Positions 27,016 through 37,556 are shown, numbered from the stretch's first letter. The stretch is 64,000 bases of DNA from Lysobacterales bacterium (GCA_014946745.1 JADCRD010000001.1:2230427-2294426); one strand, 5' to 3'. The notes: generated by a model not told the origin, from the letters alone. Numbers and translations are program-made.

Positions 27016-28803
27016 TCAATACGTCCGCGCCTTCGGCGGCACCGCTTCGACTTCGTTGGTGAGGGTGTACATGTGCACCGGGCGGTAGTCGATGCGGGTC
27101 TCACCCTTCTCGTCGACCCAGCACAGGGTGTGCTTGTGCCAGTTGTCGTCGTCGCGATCGGGGAAGTCCTCGTGTGCGTGCGCGCCTCGCGATTCCTTGC
27201 GGTTCTCGGCCGAGACCACCGTGGCCACCGCCTGGCCCAGCAGGTTCTGCAGCTCCAGGGTCTCGATCAGATCCGAGTTCCAGACCAGCGAGCGGTCGGT
27301 GACGCGCACGTCGGCGAAGCCGGCCTGGATCTCGCGCATCTTCTGCACGCCTTCCTGCAGGCTGCTGGAGGTGCGGAACACCGCGGCGTGGTTCTGCATC
27401 GTGCGCTGCATCTTCAGGCGCAGCTCGGCGGTGGGCGTGCCGCCCTTGGCATTGCGCAGTGCGTCGAGGTTGGCCAGCGACTTGTCGCAGGCGGAAGCCG
27501 GCAGGGCCTTGTGGTTCTGGCCGGGCTTGATCGTCTCGGCGCAGCGGTTGGCCACCGCGCGACCGAACACGACGAGATCCAGCAGCGAGTTCGAGCCCAG
27601 TCGATTGGCGCCGTGCACCGACACGCAGGCGGCTTCGCCGATCGAGTACAGACCTGGCACCACAGTGTCAGGGTTGCCGTTCTTCAACGTGACCACTTCG
27701 CCGTGGTAGTTGGTCTGCAGACCGCCCATGTTGTAGTGCACGGTCGGAAGCACCGGGATTGGCTGCTTGGTCACGTCGACGCCAGCGAAGATTCGCGCGG
27801 ACTCGGCGATGCCCGGCAGCTTTTCGTGGATCACCTCGGGGCCGAGGTGCTGCAGATTCAGGAAGATGTGGTCGGAATGCTCGCCAACGCCGCGACCCTC
27901 GCGGATCTCGATGGTCATCGAGCGGCTGACCACGTCGCGCGAAGCCAAGTCCTTGGCGTTGGGCGCGTAGCGCTCCATGAAGCGCTCGCCCTTGGAGTTG
28001 GTGAGATAGCCACCCTCGCCGCGCACGCCTTCGGTGATCAGGCAGCCAGCGCCATAGATGCCGGTCGGATGGAACTGCACGAACTCCATGTCCTGCAGGG
28101 GCAGACCGGCACGCAGGGCCATGCCGCCGCCGTCGCCGGTGCAGGTGTGGGCCGAGGTCGCCGAGAAATACGCGCGGCCGTAGCCGCCGGTGGCCAGCAC
28201 CACGCCTTGGGCGCGGAACAGATGCAGATCGCCGGTGGCCATCTCCAGCGCCAGCACGCCGCGACAGGCGCCCTCTTCATCCATGATCAGGTCGAGCGCG
28301 AAGAACTCGATGAAGAAGCGTGCGTCGTGCGCCAGCGATTGCTGGTAGAGCGTGTGCAGGATGGCGTGGCCGGTGCGGTCTGCGGCCGCGCAGGTGCGCT
28401 GAGCCGTGCCCTTGCCATAGTGCGTGGTCATGCCGCCGAACGGACGCTGGTAGATCTTGCCGTCCTCGGTGCGCGAGAAGGGCACGCCGTAGTGTTCCAG
28501 CTCGATGATGGCCGGGATGGCCTCGCGGCACATGTATTCGATGGCGTCCTGGTCACCGAGCCAGTCCGAGCCTTTGATGGTGTCGTAGAAGTGGAAGCGC
28601 CAGTCGTCCTCGCCCATGTTGGCGAGCGCGGCCGAAATGCCGCCCTGCGCCGCCACGGTGTGCGAGCGGGTCGGAAAAACCTTGGACAGGCAGGCGGTGT
28701 TCAAGCCCTTCTGGGCCAGGCCGAAGGTCGCGCGCAGGCCGGCGCCGCCAGCCCCCACGACGACCATGTCGTACTTGTGTTCGATGATCTTGTAAGCGCT
28801 CAT
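27016..28803 (-). CDS. sdhA: Succinate dehydrogenase flavoprotein subunit
   Basis: A 595-residue subunit. FAD-binding [13 protein letters not shown] is near residue 13-25; the covalent FAD ligand is His48 in [11 protein letters not shown]; the active-site region includes [17 protein letters not shown] and the catalytic Arg segment; [19 protein letters not shown] and the C-terminal [13 protein letters not shown] region are typical. It oxidises succinate to fumarate. ATG 28803 starts at the family N-terminus. Its flavin is expected to be attached with help from SdhE and the SdhAF4-like protein. Confidence 0.98.
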   Translation of the reverse strand: MSAYKIIEHKYDMVVVGAGGAGLRATFGLAQKGLNTACLSKVFPTRSHTVAAQGGISAALANMGEDDWRFHFYDTIKGSDWLGDQDAIEYMCREAIPAIIELEHYGVPFSRTEDGKIYQRPFGGMTTHYGKGTAQRTCAAADRTGHAILHTLYQQSLAHDARFFIEFFALDLIMDEEGACRGVLALEMATGDLHLFRAQGVVLATGGYGRAYFSATSAHTCTGDGGGMALRAGLPLQDMEFVQFHPTGIYGAGCLITEGVRGEGGYLTNSKGERFMERYAPNAKDLASRDVVSRSMTIEIREGRGVGEHSDHIFLNLQHLGPEVIHEKLPGIAESARIFAGVDVTKQPIPVLPTVHYNMGGLQTNYHGEVVTLKNGNPDTVVPGLYSIGEAACVSVHGANRLGSNSLLDLVVFGRAVANRCAETIKPGQNHKALPASACDKSLANLDALRNAKGGTPTAELRLKMQRTMQNHAAVFRTSSSLQEGVQKMREIQAGFADVRVTDRSLVWNSDLIETLELQNLLGQAVATVVSAENRKESRGAHAHEDFPDRDDDNWHKHTLCWVDEKGETRIDYRPVHMYTLTNEVEAVPPKARTY

Positions 28804-28823
28804 GGGTACTCGCTCGGGCCGGC

Positions 28824-29204
28824 TCAGGCGCTGAAGGCGATGCGGCCGATCGCGATGATCGCGGCCAGGCCCAGCACGACGTAGACGAACTTGACTGCGA
28901 TCATCAGGGTGATCTCCAGCCAGCCGACGTGGATGTAATCCTCGACCACCACCTGCAGGCCGAGGCGGGCATGCCAGAAGGCCGTGCCGATGAAGAGGAT
29001 CAGCAGAACGGCATTGACCGGCTGGGCGATGGTCGCGCGCACGCTGGCGTAGTCGGCGCCGACAAAGGAGACCAGCAGGTAGAGCACGTACAGGACCAGT
29101 GGCACCAGCGCGATAGCAGACACCCGCTGTGCCCACCAGTGGGCGGTACCGTCCTTGGCCGAGCCCAAACCGCGGGCTTTGGCGAGAGGATTGCGCAGGC
29201 TCAT
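28824..29204 (-). CDS. sdhD: Succinate dehydrogenase membrane anchor SdhD
   Basis: A 126-residue protein with three membrane helices. The N-terminus [20 protein letters not shown] and [13 protein letters not shown] are typical of SdhD, followed by [20 protein letters not shown] with the His/Asp segment near the haem and quinone site. It overlaps sdhC by four bases. Confidence 0.95.
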   Translation of the reverse strand: MSLRNPLAKARGLGSAKDGTAHWWAQRVSAIALVPLVLYVLYLLVSFVGADYASVRATIAQPVNAVLLILFIGTAFWHARLGLQVVVEDYIHVGWLEITLMIAVKFVYVVLGLAAIIAIGRIAFSA

Positions 29205-29590
29205 GCCGCACCTCCCAGCACCACGGCCCAGATACCGAGCGCAGAAACAATCGCCAGAGCGATGACTGCATAGCCGGAGGCGTAGACCTTGGGGATCTCG
29301 AAGCCCTTGCCGGCGTCCCAGAACAGGTGGCGAATACCGTTGAAGAGGTGGTAGCAGATCGCCAGCGTGAACAGGAACAGCGCGATTTTGCCGGGCAAGG
29401 AACCCGCGACAGCGGCGAAGCTTGCGTAGCTGTCAGGACCGGCGGCCACGCTGATCAACAGACCCGCGATGCCAAGCGCGACCAAGGCGTTGACCACGCC
29501 CGAGATGCGGTGACTGATGGACAACACCGAAGTGATCTGCGGCCGGTAGACCTGCAGATGCGGCGAGAGGGGACGCTTGCGTGTGCTCAT
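29201..29590 (-). CDS. sdhC: Succinate dehydrogenase cytochrome b556 subunit SdhC
   Basis: A 129-residue, three-helix subunit with the signature [20 protein letters not shown] and [10 protein letters not shown], then [20 protein letters not shown], which carries the haem-ligand histidine. ATG 29590 begins at [13 protein letters not shown] as in homologues; upstream in-frame sequence is not conserved. It is the first structural gene of sdhCDAB. Confidence 0.95.
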   Translation of the reverse strand: MSTRKRPLSPHLQVYRPQITSVLSISHRISGVVNALVALGIAGLLISVAAGPDSYASFAAVAGSLPGKIALFLFTLAICYHLFNGIRHLFWDAGKGFEIPKVYASGYAVIALAIVSALGIWAVVLGGAA

Positions 29591-29761
29591 TCCTGGATCC
29601 CGATTCGTGACGCGCAATATTCCGCGAAAGCGCGCGAACGGCGCGTCGAATCGGTGCGTGATCCAACGCGTGAACGCGGCATGCATAGCACCGCGGGATG
29701 CAGAGGCGACGAAGGAATCCACGGGCGGCTCCGCACAACGCGGAGACCACCGCGCCGGAGC

Positions 29762-29944
29762 TCAGAAGTCGATGCAGCGGCCGTTCTTTTCCCAGTCGCC
29801 GTAGCGGGTGGGATCGGGACCTTCGCGACCGCCGATCTCGCGCGGGGCGTCGTCGACGCGTGCAGGGCCGGTGACAGGCACATCGGCGGCAGGCGTGGAA
29901 GGCGGCGTCGCGGGCTCGGGGGCTGGCTGCACTTGGCCTATCAT
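29762..29944 (-). CDS. SdhAF4-like protein (DUF1674)
   Basis: A 60-residue protein. After a Pro/Ala-rich N-terminus it ends with the DUF1674 signature GREGPDPTRYGDWEKNGRCID plus F. The eukaryotic relative SDHAF4 binds flavinated SdhA and helps it join SdhB. The start ATG 29944 gives the short domain-only form; a longer frame upstream is not conserved. It lies 171 bases upstream of sdhC on the same strand and divergent from ygfZ (74 bases). Confidence 0.85.
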   Translation of the reverse strand: MIGQVQPAPEPATPPSTPAADVPVTGPARVDDAPREIGGREGPDPTRYGDWEKNGRCIDF

Positions 29945-30018
29945 CTCGGGGTAACAAAGCTGCGGAAGGGTACTCCGCAGGCCCGGATGCCGCAAGACAA
30001 CAAAGGTCGCTGACTGCC

Positions 30019-30867
30019 GTGAATGCCGTGTATTCAAGCCTTTCCGAGCCCGCGACCGGTGCGCTGCGCGCGTGGTCCGTGCTGCGCTGCGAGGGCCCCG
30101 ATGCGGAAGCCTTCCTGCAGTCACAGCTGAGCTCGGATGTCGCCAGCCTGAAGCCTGGCCAGGCGCACTGGAGCGCATGGCTCAACGCCAAAGGTCGGGT
30201 CATCGCGCTGCTGCTGCTGATGCGAAGAGATCCGCAGACCTTCGACATGCTGCTGCCCGACCATCCCGCTGACACGCTGGCCACGCAGCTTTCGCGCTTC
30301 ATCCTGAGACGCAAGGCGCGACTCTCGCATCAGGCGCAAGCGCAGGTGATCGCCGGAATCGCGACTGCGGCGCCCACTGACGCCGTGAAGTTTGCCGGCT
30401 CGATTCCGCGCTGGCTGATGGCGATGGCCGAGCCCTGCGAGGCGGATGCCCCCGCCCTGGATCTTGCGTGGAAACGACTGGATTTTCTGACGGGTGTGCC
30501 TCGCCTGAGCGCGGAAGGAGGCAGCCACACCGCGCACATGCTCGGTCTGGATCGACTGCAGGCGATCAGTCTCAGCAAGGGCTGCTACCCGGGCCAGGAG
30601 ATCGTTGCGCGCACGCACTACCTCGGCCAGAGCAAGCGCAGCCTTGCCTGCCTCCACGTCGATAGCGCGCAAGCGCCGAGCCTCGGTGCTGCCGTGCTGC
30701 TCGGAGAACAGGCCGTGGGCGAAGTGATCAGCGTCGCCTCACTGGATTCGCTCGGACATCTGATCCAGGCGGTGATCTCCGGCGCGCAAACGCATGAGCC
30801 CTACGCCTGCGGCTCGGCCTCGGCAAGCCTTGCAGCGGCCGAGCTTCCGCCCCTGCCCCTGCCCTGA
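30019..30867 (+). CDS. ygfZ: Folate-binding YgfZ family protein
   Basis: A 282-residue GcvT-like protein with GTG start 30019. It has LSSDVASLKPGQAHWSAWLN, GRVIALLLLMRRD, and the YgfZ signature KGCYPGQEIVARTHYLGQSK near residues 187-204, including the conserved Cys. YgfZ supports assembly or repair of certain Fe-S enzymes, including MiaB. In E. coli ygfZ is divergent from sdhE-ygfX; here the sdh operon sits between them. Confidence 0.94.
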   Translation: MNAVYSSLSEPATGALRAWSVLRCEGPDAEAFLQSQLSSDVASLKPGQAHWSAWLNAKGRVIALLLLMRRDPQTFDMLLPDHPADTLATQLSRFILRRKARLSHQAQAQVIAGIATAAPTDAVKFAGSIPRWLMAMAEPCEADAPALDLAWKRLDFLTGVPRLSAEGGSHTAHMLGLDRLQAISLSKGCYPGQEIVARTHYLGQSKRSLACLHVDSAQAPSLGAAVLLGEQAVGEVISVASLDSLGHLIQAVISGAQTHEPYACGSASASLAAAELPPLPLP

Positions 30868-31010
30868 ACCTGCGACCAACGGCCAGCCGGGAGATATAGC
30901 CGGCCCGCACGCCGTCTGCTATACGGCAGCGTCCGGCTTTGGCCGGCCACGCACATCCAGACCAAGACCCGGACAACAGGGTCGGTTGCTGCACGCACAA
31001 GGAGACAGGA

Positions 31011-31853
31011 ATGACACGCCATACAGGGGGGGAGGCGACCCGCAAGGGTGGCCGCGGAAGCATTTTGCGTTCTCTGGCGACGCTGCTGCTTGGCCTCGTC
31101 GCCTTGCCGGTCGCAGCGGCGGAGTACAAGGTTGCGCTCGAGCCTGCTTACCCGCCCGACAGCAATCAGCAGATCTACCAGCCCTTGCTTGAATACCTGG
31201 AGCGCGAAACAGGACATCGCTTCATTGCAATCACCGCGCGCAACTACAACTTCCACTGGCGCGACATGCGACAGTCGGCCAGCGTCGACTTCGCGTTTGA
31301 AGAAGCACACTTCACCGACTATCGCGCTCAGAGGCAGGGATTCCGCCCTCTCGCGCGACTGGCAGAGCGCACCGCATACGCCCTGGTCGCCTTGCCTGAG
31401 ATTGCCGAAGGCGGCATGGACGCGCTGGTCGGCCGTCGTCTGGTCTCGATGACATCGCCGAGCCTCGGCTACGCCCTGCTGTTCGAGATGTTTACCAATC
31501 CGATGGCGCAGCCCGATATCCGCTCGGAGGCCTCCTCCTGGCGCGACGGGGTTGAGATGATCTTTGGCGGCGAGGCCGATGCGGCGATGGTGCCCCGGTT
31601 CATTGCCGAGCTGTATCCGAATTTGCAGGTGATGCGCACCTCGCGAGAGTTCCCCGGCATGGCGTTCGCGGCTGCGCCCGGCGTGCCCGAAGAGGTGGCG
31701 AGCGCGGTGCGAGAGGCGCTGCTCAAGCTGCACGAGAACCCCGAGGCGTATCAGGTCCTGGTGGAAATCGGTTCAACCCGGTTCGAGCCGGCGAGCGCGG
31801 CCGACTATCGCGGCAACTCGGAGATGCTGAAGGGCTTCTTCGGCTATCAGTGA
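31011..31853 (+). CDS. PhnD-like periplasmic substrate-binding protein, orphan
   Basis: A 280-residue protein with a Sec signal peptide (Ala-x-Ala cleavage near residue 38, LVALPVAAAEYKV). It has a type 2 periplasmic-binding fold of the phosphonate/phosphite family: YQPLLEYLERETG, DFAFEEAHFTDY, TSPSLGYALLFE, GGEADAAMVPRFIAELY. A clear ribosome-binding site AAGGAG lies six bases upstream of ATG 31011. No ABC permease or ATPase is adjacent, so it is an orphan; such proteins may act as sensors or work with a distant transporter. The ligand is unknown. Confidence 0.85.
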   Translation: MTRHTGGEATRKGGRGSILRSLATLLLGLVALPVAAAEYKVALEPAYPPDSNQQIYQPLLEYLERETGHRFIAITARNYNFHWRDMRQSASVDFAFEEAHFTDYRAQRQGFRPLARLAERTAYALVALPEIAEGGMDALVGRRLVSMTSPSLGYALLFEMFTNPMAQPDIRSEASSWRDGVEMIFGGEADAAMVPRFIAELYPNLQVMRTSREFPGMAFAAAPGVPEEVASAVREALLKLHENPEAYQVLVEIGSTRFEPASAADYRGNSEMLKGFFGYQ

Positions 31854-31872
31854 TCCGATCCGCCGGGCCCTG

Positions 31873-31896
31873 GCAGGCTGTCTTTCAACAGCCTGC
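31873..31896. terminator. Hairpin between convergent PhnD-like and cbpA genes
   Basis: A 9-bp perfect stem GCAGGCTGT/ACAGCCTGC with a six-base loop lies 20 bases after the PhnD-like stop and before the convergent DnaJ-like gene. There is no T run, so termination is plausible rather than clear. Confidence 0.45.
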
Positions 31897-31977
31897 TAGA
31901 ACCTCAACTGCCAGCAAGCCCAAGCGCGACGATAAATCCGGGTGGCTCAGCCTCGATTCGAATCCCGAGCCCCCGCT

Positions 31978-32844
31978 TCACTTGCCCAGCGGCTCTGAGA
32001 ACGCCGCCGCCATCTCGCGATACAGCTCGCGCTGGCGTTCGCCGCGAGGTGCTGGAGCGTGCACTTCCAGCAGCACGATCTGATCGCCCGGCGGCGTACC
32101 GGGCAGGCCGCGCCCGCGCAAGCGCAGCTTGCGCCCCGTGGTGCTTTCTGCGGGGATCTTGAGTTCGACCGATCCACCGAGAGTGGGCACGCTCAGAGTG
32201 GCGCCGAGCGCGGCCTGCCAGGGCATGACCGGCAGGCGATGGGTGATGGTTCGACCGTCCACCTCGAAACGCGGATGCGGGCGGTAGGCGATCTCCAGCA
32301 GCAGGTCGCGCCCCTGTCCGCCCTGCCCGGCCAGACGGATGCTCTGTCCCGGTTGAATGCCAGCCGGAACCTTGACCTCGAGCGTGCGCCCATCCACGTC
32401 CACGCGCTGGCGGCCACCCGCGAAAACAGTCTCCAGATCGAGGTCGAGACGCATTCGCCGCTCGAGGCGCGGCGCCGGGCCGGCGCCAGCACCCGTGCGT
32501 GCGCTGCGCCCACGCCCTCCGCCGAACAGCGAGTCGAAAAAGTCGCTGAAACCGCCGCCGCCGAAATCGCCTTGGCCGCCTTCGTAGTCCCAGCCCGGCG
32601 GCGGACGGAAGTCCTGGCCCGCACGAAATCCGCCGGCGCGCAGCTGCTCGTAGGCGTTGCGCTTGCCAGGGTCCTTGAGCACCTCATAGGCCTCGTTGAT
32701 CGCCTTGAAGCGCTCCTCGGCCCCGGCTTCCTTGCTGACATCGGGGTGGTACTTGCGCGCAAGCCTGCGGTAGGCGGCCTTGATGTCCGCGTCGCTGGCG
32801 CCCGTCTCCACGCCCAGCGTCTTGTAGTAGTCCTTGAACTCCAT
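31978..32844 (-). CDS. cbpA: CbpA-type DnaJ co-chaperone
   Basis: A 288-residue co-chaperone. The J domain has the HPD motif at residues 33-35 in RKYHPDVSKE; a Gly/Phe-rich region (GGGGFSDFFDSLFGGGRG) follows; two C-terminal DnaJ peptide-binding subdomains include VPAGIQPGQSIRLAGQG and IPAESTTGRKLRLRGRGLPG. There is no zinc-finger domain, so it is CbpA-like rather than DnaJ. The start MEFKDYYKTLG is at ATG 32844. It lies next to hsp20, making a small chaperone group. Confidence 0.94.
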   Translation of the reverse strand: MEFKDYYKTLGVETGASDADIKAAYRRLARKYHPDVSKEAGAEERFKAINEAYEVLKDPGKRNAYEQLRAGGFRAGQDFRPPPGWDYEGGQGDFGGGGFSDFFDSLFGGGRGRSARTGAGAGPAPRLERRMRLDLDLETVFAGGRQRVDVDGRTLEVKVPAGIQPGQSIRLAGQGGQGRDLLLEIAYRPHPRFEVDGRTITHRLPVMPWQAALGATLSVPTLGGSVELKIPAESTTGRKLRLRGRGLPGTPPGDQIVLLEVHAPAPRGERQRELYREMAAAFSEPLGK

Positions 32845-32979
32845 GGGGCTTCCGAAAGCTGTGTGCTGCCGACTCGTGTGATGGATCGCGTCGGGGCCCT
32901 CGCTCAAAAGGTCCTCGCCCGCTTGTGCGAAGCCCGCGGACCGGCCGCGGGCTTGACAAGCTTAACCTCTGCGCCGGCC

Positions 32980-33444
32980 TCAGCCGGCGTTGACCGAAAT
33001 GCGCCGCGGCGTGGTTTCGGGACGCTTCGGAATCACGATCTCCAGCACGCCGTGCAAGCCTTTGGCTTCGATGCCGTCAGGGTTGGCGGTATCGGGCAAG
33101 GCGAAGCGCCGATAGAAGCTGCCGTGCGATCGCTCGACACGCGTGTAGTTGGCGCCTTCAGAGGCGCTCTGGCTGCGGCGTTCGCCGCGGATCGAGAGGA
33201 TGCCCTTGTCCATGTGGATCTCGATGTCCTTGGGGTCGACGCCCGGAATATCGGCTTCAATCACGAATCGGGCAGGCTCCTCGCGAATGTCGACGCGTGG
33301 TGCCCACTGGCTCGTAACGACATTGCTCTGATCGCTTTCGGTGGCCTCACCCAAGAAGCGATCGAGCACCTGCTTGAGTTCGCTCTGCAAGCCGCTCTGA
33401 ATGACCCGGCTGTGCTCGATCCACGGATAGCGGGATGCGCTCAT
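32980..33444 (-). CDS. Hsp20 small heat-shock protein
   Basis: A 154-residue alpha-crystallin-type chaperone. The crystallin domain spans about residues 45-140: APRVDIREEPARFVIEADIP, GVDPKDIEIHMDKGILSIRG, and the C-terminal GLHGVLEIVIPKRPE with ArgArgIleSerVal as the IxI-like tail. It keeps unfolding proteins soluble. It is 135 bases upstream of cbpA on the same strand. Confidence 0.95.
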   Translation of the reverse strand: MSASRYPWIEHSRVIQSGLQSELKQVLDRFLGEATESDQSNVVTSQWAPRVDIREEPARFVIEADIPGVDPKDIEIHMDKGILSIRGERRSQSASEGANYTRVERSHGSFYRRFALPDTANPDGIEAKGLHGVLEIVIPKRPETTPRRISVNAG

Positions 33445-33558
33445 GTCTCAACTCCTGCGGTAAAGCGGCGGCGCCACGGCCGCCGACGCTGGGAAAAGTG
33501 CGAGCGCGCGGCAGGATTTCAAGTGCGGGGAAGGAGCGGCATTCAGGCGGATACCGCC

Positions 33559-34062
33559 TCAACGGCAGCGTTCGAGATCGACAAAGTCGAAGGCGAAGGC
33601 ATGCCGCGCATCTGCCGGATGGCGAACCCGCGAGCGCTCTATCCAGCAGCTCGCATCGAAGGCAGGGAACCAGGTGTCCGCCCCCGCCACCGCGGTATCG
33701 ACCTCGGTCAGGTGCAAGCGATCGGCGCGCGGCAGCAGCTGCGCGTAAAGCTCGCCGCCGCCAATCACCATCAGCGCTTCAGCGCCTGCCGCGTGGGCCA
33801 GCGTCTGCGCCGCCTCGACCGAGTCGACCGCTTGCATGCCCTCGAAAGGCACTTGACCGCTGCGCGTGAGCACGAGGTTCAAGCGCCCCGGCAGCGCGCG
33901 CCCCAGCGACTCTGCAGTCCTGCGCCCCATCAGCAGCGGCTTGCCGAGGGTCAGCGTCTTGAAGTGTTTGAGGTCATCCGGCAGCGACCAGGGCAGCGCA
34001 TTGCCGCGACCGATCGCCCGCGCGCGGTCCATCGCCACCACCAGCTCGATGCGCGGGCTCAC
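33559..34062 (-). CDS. folA: Dihydrofolate reductase
   Basis: A 167-residue enzyme with GTG start 34062. It shows [19 protein letters not shown] near residues 7-25 (the active-site loop), [20 protein letters not shown] with the catalytic Asp, [14 protein letters not shown], and [15 protein letters not shown]. It reduces dihydrofolate to tetrahydrofolate with NADPH. It overlaps thyA by four bases (GTGA), coupling it to the enzyme that makes dihydrofolate. Confidence 0.97.
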   Translation of the reverse strand: MSPRIELVVAMDRARAIGRGNALPWSLPDDLKHFKTLTLGKPLLMGRRTAESLGRALPGRLNLVLTRSGQVPFEGMQAVDSVEAAQTLAHAAGAEALMVIGGGELYAQLLPRADRLHLTEVDTAVAGADTWFPAFDASCWIERSRVRHPADARHAFAFDFVDLERCR

Positions 34063-34853
34063 ACCGCCACCGGCGCCTTGATCGCGGGGTGCGGGTCATA
34101 ACCTTCGATGGCGATGTCCTCGTACCGGAAGGCGAACAGGTCGCGCACGTCGGGGTTCAGTCGGAGCTGCGGCAAGGGGCGCGGGCTGCGCGTGAGCTGC
34201 TCGCGCGCCTGCTCGAAGTGGTTCGAGTACAGGTGCGCGTCGCCCAGCGTGTGCACGAAGTCGCCGACTTCGAGGTCGCAGACCTGGGCCACCATGTGGG
34301 TCAGCAGGGCGTAGCTCGCGATGTTGAAGGGCACGCCGAGGAAGATATCGCCCGACCGCTGGTAGAGCTGGCAGGACAAGCGCCCCTGGGCCACGTAGAA
34401 CTGGAACAGGCTGTGGCAGGGCATCAGCGCCATCTGCTCCAGCTCACCGACGTTCCAGGCCGAAATGATCAGCCGGCGCGAGTCCGGGTTGCGGCGGATC
34501 TCGTCCACCACCCAGCGCATCTGGTCGATCGTGCGGCCGTCGGCGGCCTGCCAGGCCCGCCACTGCTTGCCGTAGACCGGGCCCAGTTCGCCCTCGGCGT
34601 CGGCCCACTCGTCCCAGATGCCGACCTTGTGGGCCTTGAGATAGGCGATGTTGGTCTCGCCGCGCAGGAACCACAGCAGCTCGTGGACGATCGAGCGCAG
34701 GTGCAGCTTCTTGGTGGTGACCAGCGGAAAGCCGGCGCGCAGGTCGAAGCGCATCTGCCAGCCGAACACCGAGCGCGTGCCGGTGCCGGTGCGGTCCGAT
34801 TTTTCGGCGCCCTGCTCAAGCACATGGCGCAACAGATCGAGATAGGCCTGCAT
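34059..34853 (-). CDS. thyA: Thymidylate synthase
   Basis: A 264-residue enzyme, same length as E. coli ThyA, with the catalytic Cys146 in [30 protein letters not shown] near the N-terminus, and [19 protein letters not shown]. It makes dTMP from dUMP using methylene-tetrahydrofolate. ATG 34853 is the standard start. It is 20 bases downstream of lgt, the same lgt-thyA-folA order as in related genomes. Confidence 0.98.
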   Translation of the reverse strand: MQAYLDLLRHVLEQGAEKSDRTGTGTRSVFGWQMRFDLRAGFPLVTTKKLHLRSIVHELLWFLRGETNIAYLKAHKVGIWDEWADAEGELGPVYGKQWRAWQAADGRTIDQMRWVVDEIRRNPDSRRLIISAWNVGELEQMALMPCHSLFQFYVAQGRLSCQLYQRSGDIFLGVPFNIASYALLTHMVAQVCDLEVGDFVHTLGDAHLYSNHFEQAREQLTRSPRPLPQLRLNPDVRDLFAFRYEDIAIEGYDPHPAIKAPVAV

Positions 34854-34873
34854 CCGAGTCTCCGTGTTTCGCT

Positions 34874-35746
34874 TCAGACCGAACGGGGTGTGGCCGCGCG
34901 CAGCGACAGACCGATGAACAGGAGGCCGATCAGGACCAACGGCAGACTCAGCAGCATGCCCATGGTGAACCAGCCGAAGGCGAGGTAGCCAATGTGGGCA
35001 TCGGGCTCGCGCACGAACTCGACGGCGAAGCGGAACAGCCCATAGCCCAGCGCGAAGACGCCGGATACCGCATAGCGCTTGCGCGGCTTGGCCGAGAACC
35101 ACCACAGCAGACCGAACAGCACCACGCCTTCGAGGAAGGCCTCATAGAGCTGCGAGGGGTGACGGGCGAAGGCATCGAGCGCGCCCTGCGCATGCAGCTG
35201 CTGCAGCTCGGCGGCCGGCAGGTGCTGGTGCTCGCGCGGCAGGCCGCTCGGGAAGATCACCGCCCAGGCGACGTCGGTGGTGCGCCCCCAAAGCTCGCCG
35301 CCGATGTAATTGCCGATGCGCCCGAACAGCAGGCCCAGCGGCACCAGCGGGGCGACGAAGTCGAGCGTTTCCCAAATCGAACGGCCCTGCCCGCGTGACC
35401 ACCACCCGACTGCGGTCATCACACCGAGCAGGCCGCCGTGGAAGCTCATACCGCCCTCCCACACGCGCAGGATCGACAGGGGATCGGCCAGCACCTGCTG
35501 CCAGCCGTAGAACACGATGTAGCCCAAACGTCCGCCCAGCACCACGCCGAGCATGCCGTAGAACATCAGATCGCCGAAGGCCTGCTCGCTGACGCCGAAG
35601 CGCCCCTGGCGCAGCCGCTGTCGACCCAGCCACCAGGCGCTACCGAAGGCCAGCAGGTACATGATCCCGTACCAGTGCACCGGCCAGCCGAACAGGTTGA
35701 TCGCGATCGGGTCGATCTGATGCAGGTGGAAGCTCGATGCATTCAT
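34874..35746 (-). CDS. lgt: Prolipoprotein diacylglyceryl transferase
   Basis: A 290-residue inner-membrane enzyme with seven or so helices. Motifs: [109 protein letters not shown]. It adds diacylglycerol to the lipobox cysteine of lipoproteins, such as LptE and the transglycosylase here. It is upstream of thyA. Confidence 0.97.
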   Translation of the reverse strand: MNASSFHLHQIDPIAINLFGWPVHWYGIMYLLAFGSAWWLGRQRLRQGRFGVSEQAFGDLMFYGMLGVVLGGRLGYIVFYGWQQVLADPLSILRVWEGGMSFHGGLLGVMTAVGWWSRGQGRSIWETLDFVAPLVPLGLLFGRIGNYIGGELWGRTTDVAWAVIFPSGLPREHQHLPAAELQQLHAQGALDAFARHPSQLYEAFLEGVVLFGLLWWFSAKPRKRYAVSGVFALGYGLFRFAVEFVREPDAHIGYLAFGWFTMGMLLSLPLVLIGLLFIGLSLRAATPRSV

Positions 35747-35750
35747 GCGA

Positions 35751-36950
35751 TCAGGCCGGCAGCACGCGGCAGACGTAGCCTTTCAGATAGTCCGTCTCGA
35801 CGATGGCGGCATGCACCGGGTGGTCGGCGGACTGCTGCAGCTGACAGAGCACCTGCACCTGCCGGTCGAGATGGCGCGCGCCGGCCTGGATGGCCTCCAG
35901 CAGGGCATCGCGGCCCATGTGATAGCTGCACGACGCGCTGACCAGCAGGCCGTCGCGCTCCAGTACCTGCATGGCCATCTCGTTGATGCGGCGATAGGCC
36001 AGTGCGCCTTCCTTGAAGTCCTTGCGGCGCTTGACGAAGGCCGGCGGGTCGAGGATGACCACGTCCCACCTGCGGCGCTCCGCCCTCGCCTGCTTCAGGT
36101 ACTCGAAGGCATCGGCGCAAACCGCTTCGACGGTGTCGCCGAAGCCGTTGCGCCGGGCGTTGTCGCGGATCTGCTCGCAGGCCGGGCCCGAGGCATCGAC
36201 GCAGGTCACCTCACTCGCACCGAAGCCGGCCGCGCGAATGCCCCAGGCGCCGACATAGCTGAAGACATCCAGCACGCGCAGGCCGGGCACCAGCTTGCGC
36301 AGACGATCGCGGTTGTCCTGCTGGTCGAAGAACCAGCCGGTCTTCTGGCCGTGCTGCACGTTGACCGCAAATTTGAGCCCCCCCTCGTCGACGATGACCC
36401 GCTCCGGCACCTCGCCGAAGGCCACTTCGACGTAAGACGGCAGGCCCTCGATGGCGCGCGCGCCGCCGTCGTTGCGGAACAGCAGGGCGACCGGATTGAG
36501 CACCTTGCGCACGGCATCGACGATGGCGTCCTTCATGCGCTCCATGCCGGCCGTGCCGAGCTGGGCCACCACGACATCGCCGAAGCGATCGATCACCAGG
36601 CCCGGCAGACCATCGGACTCGCCGTAGACCAGGCGGTAGTGCGGGGTGTCGAACAGGCGCTCGCGCAGGGCCAGAGCGACATTTAGGCGATGCACCAGCA
36701 GCGAGCGGTCCAGCGCATGGCCGCCGCGGTCGAGCAGCCGCGCACAGATCAGGGTCGAGGGGTTCACATAGCCAGTGCCGACCGGCTTGCCGCCGGCATC
36801 CAGCACATGCACCGGGCTGCCGGCCTCCATCGCCGTCAGAGGCGAGCGCACCACGTCGACCTCGTTGCTGAACACCCACAGGTGGCCAGCGCGCAGTCGG
36901 CGGTCTTCGCCGCGCTTCAGGATGAGGGCGGGGTAGTCGGCAGCAGTCAT
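35751..36950 (-). CDS. rlmI: 23S rRNA m5C1962 methyltransferase RlmI
   Basis: A 399-residue class I methyltransferase. A PUA domain at the N-terminus contains [14 protein letters not shown]. Then come [40 protein letters not shown], the SAM motif [16 protein letters not shown], and [20 protein letters not shown]. It methylates C1962 of 23S rRNA in E. coli. It ends four bases before lgt begins. Confidence 0.95.
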   Translation of the reverse strand: MTAADYPALILKRGEDRRLRAGHLWVFSNEVDVVRSPLTAMEAGSPVHVLDAGGKPVGTGYVNPSTLICARLLDRGGHALDRSLLVHRLNVALALRERLFDTPHYRLVYGESDGLPGLVIDRFGDVVVAQLGTAGMERMKDAIVDAVRKVLNPVALLFRNDGGARAIEGLPSYVEVAFGEVPERVIVDEGGLKFAVNVQHGQKTGWFFDQQDNRDRLRKLVPGLRVLDVFSYVGAWGIRAAGFGASEVTCVDASGPACEQIRDNARRNGFGDTVEAVCADAFEYLKQARAERRRWDVVILDPPAFVKRRKDFKEGALAYRRINEMAMQVLERDGLLVSASCSYHMGRDALLEAIQAGARHLDRQVQVLCQLQQSADHPVHAAIVETDYLKGYVCRVLPA

Positions 36951-36989
36951 TTCGGAGATTTCCTTTGGCCGGCTTTCGGCGCGGCAGAT

Positions 36990-37376
36990 TCAGGGCCAGA
37001 CGCGGGGCAGAAGCAGCAGCGCCCAGCACAGCAGTACGTTCATCATCAGCACGAAGACCGCGGCCGAGCCCATGTCCTTGGCGCGGCCGGCGAACTCGTT
37101 GTGCTCGGGCCCCATGCGGTCTACCGCTGCTTCGACGGCCGAGTTCAGCAACTCAGCCGACAGCACCAGCAGCAGGCTGCCGACCAGAACCACGCGCTCC
37201 AGCGGCGTCTGTCCGAGCCACAGGGCCAGCGGACCGAGCACAAGGAACAGATAGACCTCAAGCCGGAACGAGGCTTCAAACCGGAAAGCCGCCACCAAGC
37301 CCTGCATCGACCATTTGAAGGCCTTCCACATACCGCCGGGGCCGCGTGGAATCAGCGAGTTGACGCGGTCAGGCAT
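36990..37376 (-). CDS. dgkA: Diacylglycerol kinase
   Basis: A 128-residue, three-helix inner-membrane enzyme: FKWSMQGLVAAFRFEASFRL, the active-site helix LLVLSAELLNSAVEAAVDR, and EFAGRAKDMGSAAVFVLM with the catalytic Glu. It phosphorylates diacylglycerol released by membrane-derived glycan synthesis. It is divergent from the DUF533 gene. Confidence 0.96.
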   Translation of the reverse strand: MPDRVNSLIPRGPGGMWKAFKWSMQGLVAAFRFEASFRLEVYLFLVLGPLALWLGQTPLERVVLVGSLLLVLSAELLNSAVEAAVDRMGPEHNEFAGRAKDMGSAAVFVLMMNVLLCWALLLLPRVWP

Positions 37377-37556
37377 GTGTTGCGAGATCCAGGTCTGCGT
37401 CGACCGCGGGCGCGCGGCAGGCCGGATAGTGTAGTCGGCGCGCCCAACTTGGCGAAACGCCGGCAGGCGCTACCATCCGGCACGGGCCGTCACAGCAGCG
37501 GTGCGCCAGCGTCGCGCATCGCCGATCCGCATTCCACACCATGGAGAACCGCAACG

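Noticed and set aside
26761-28884. A 707-codon plus-strand frame
   Set aside because: Antisense to sdhA; no independent features.
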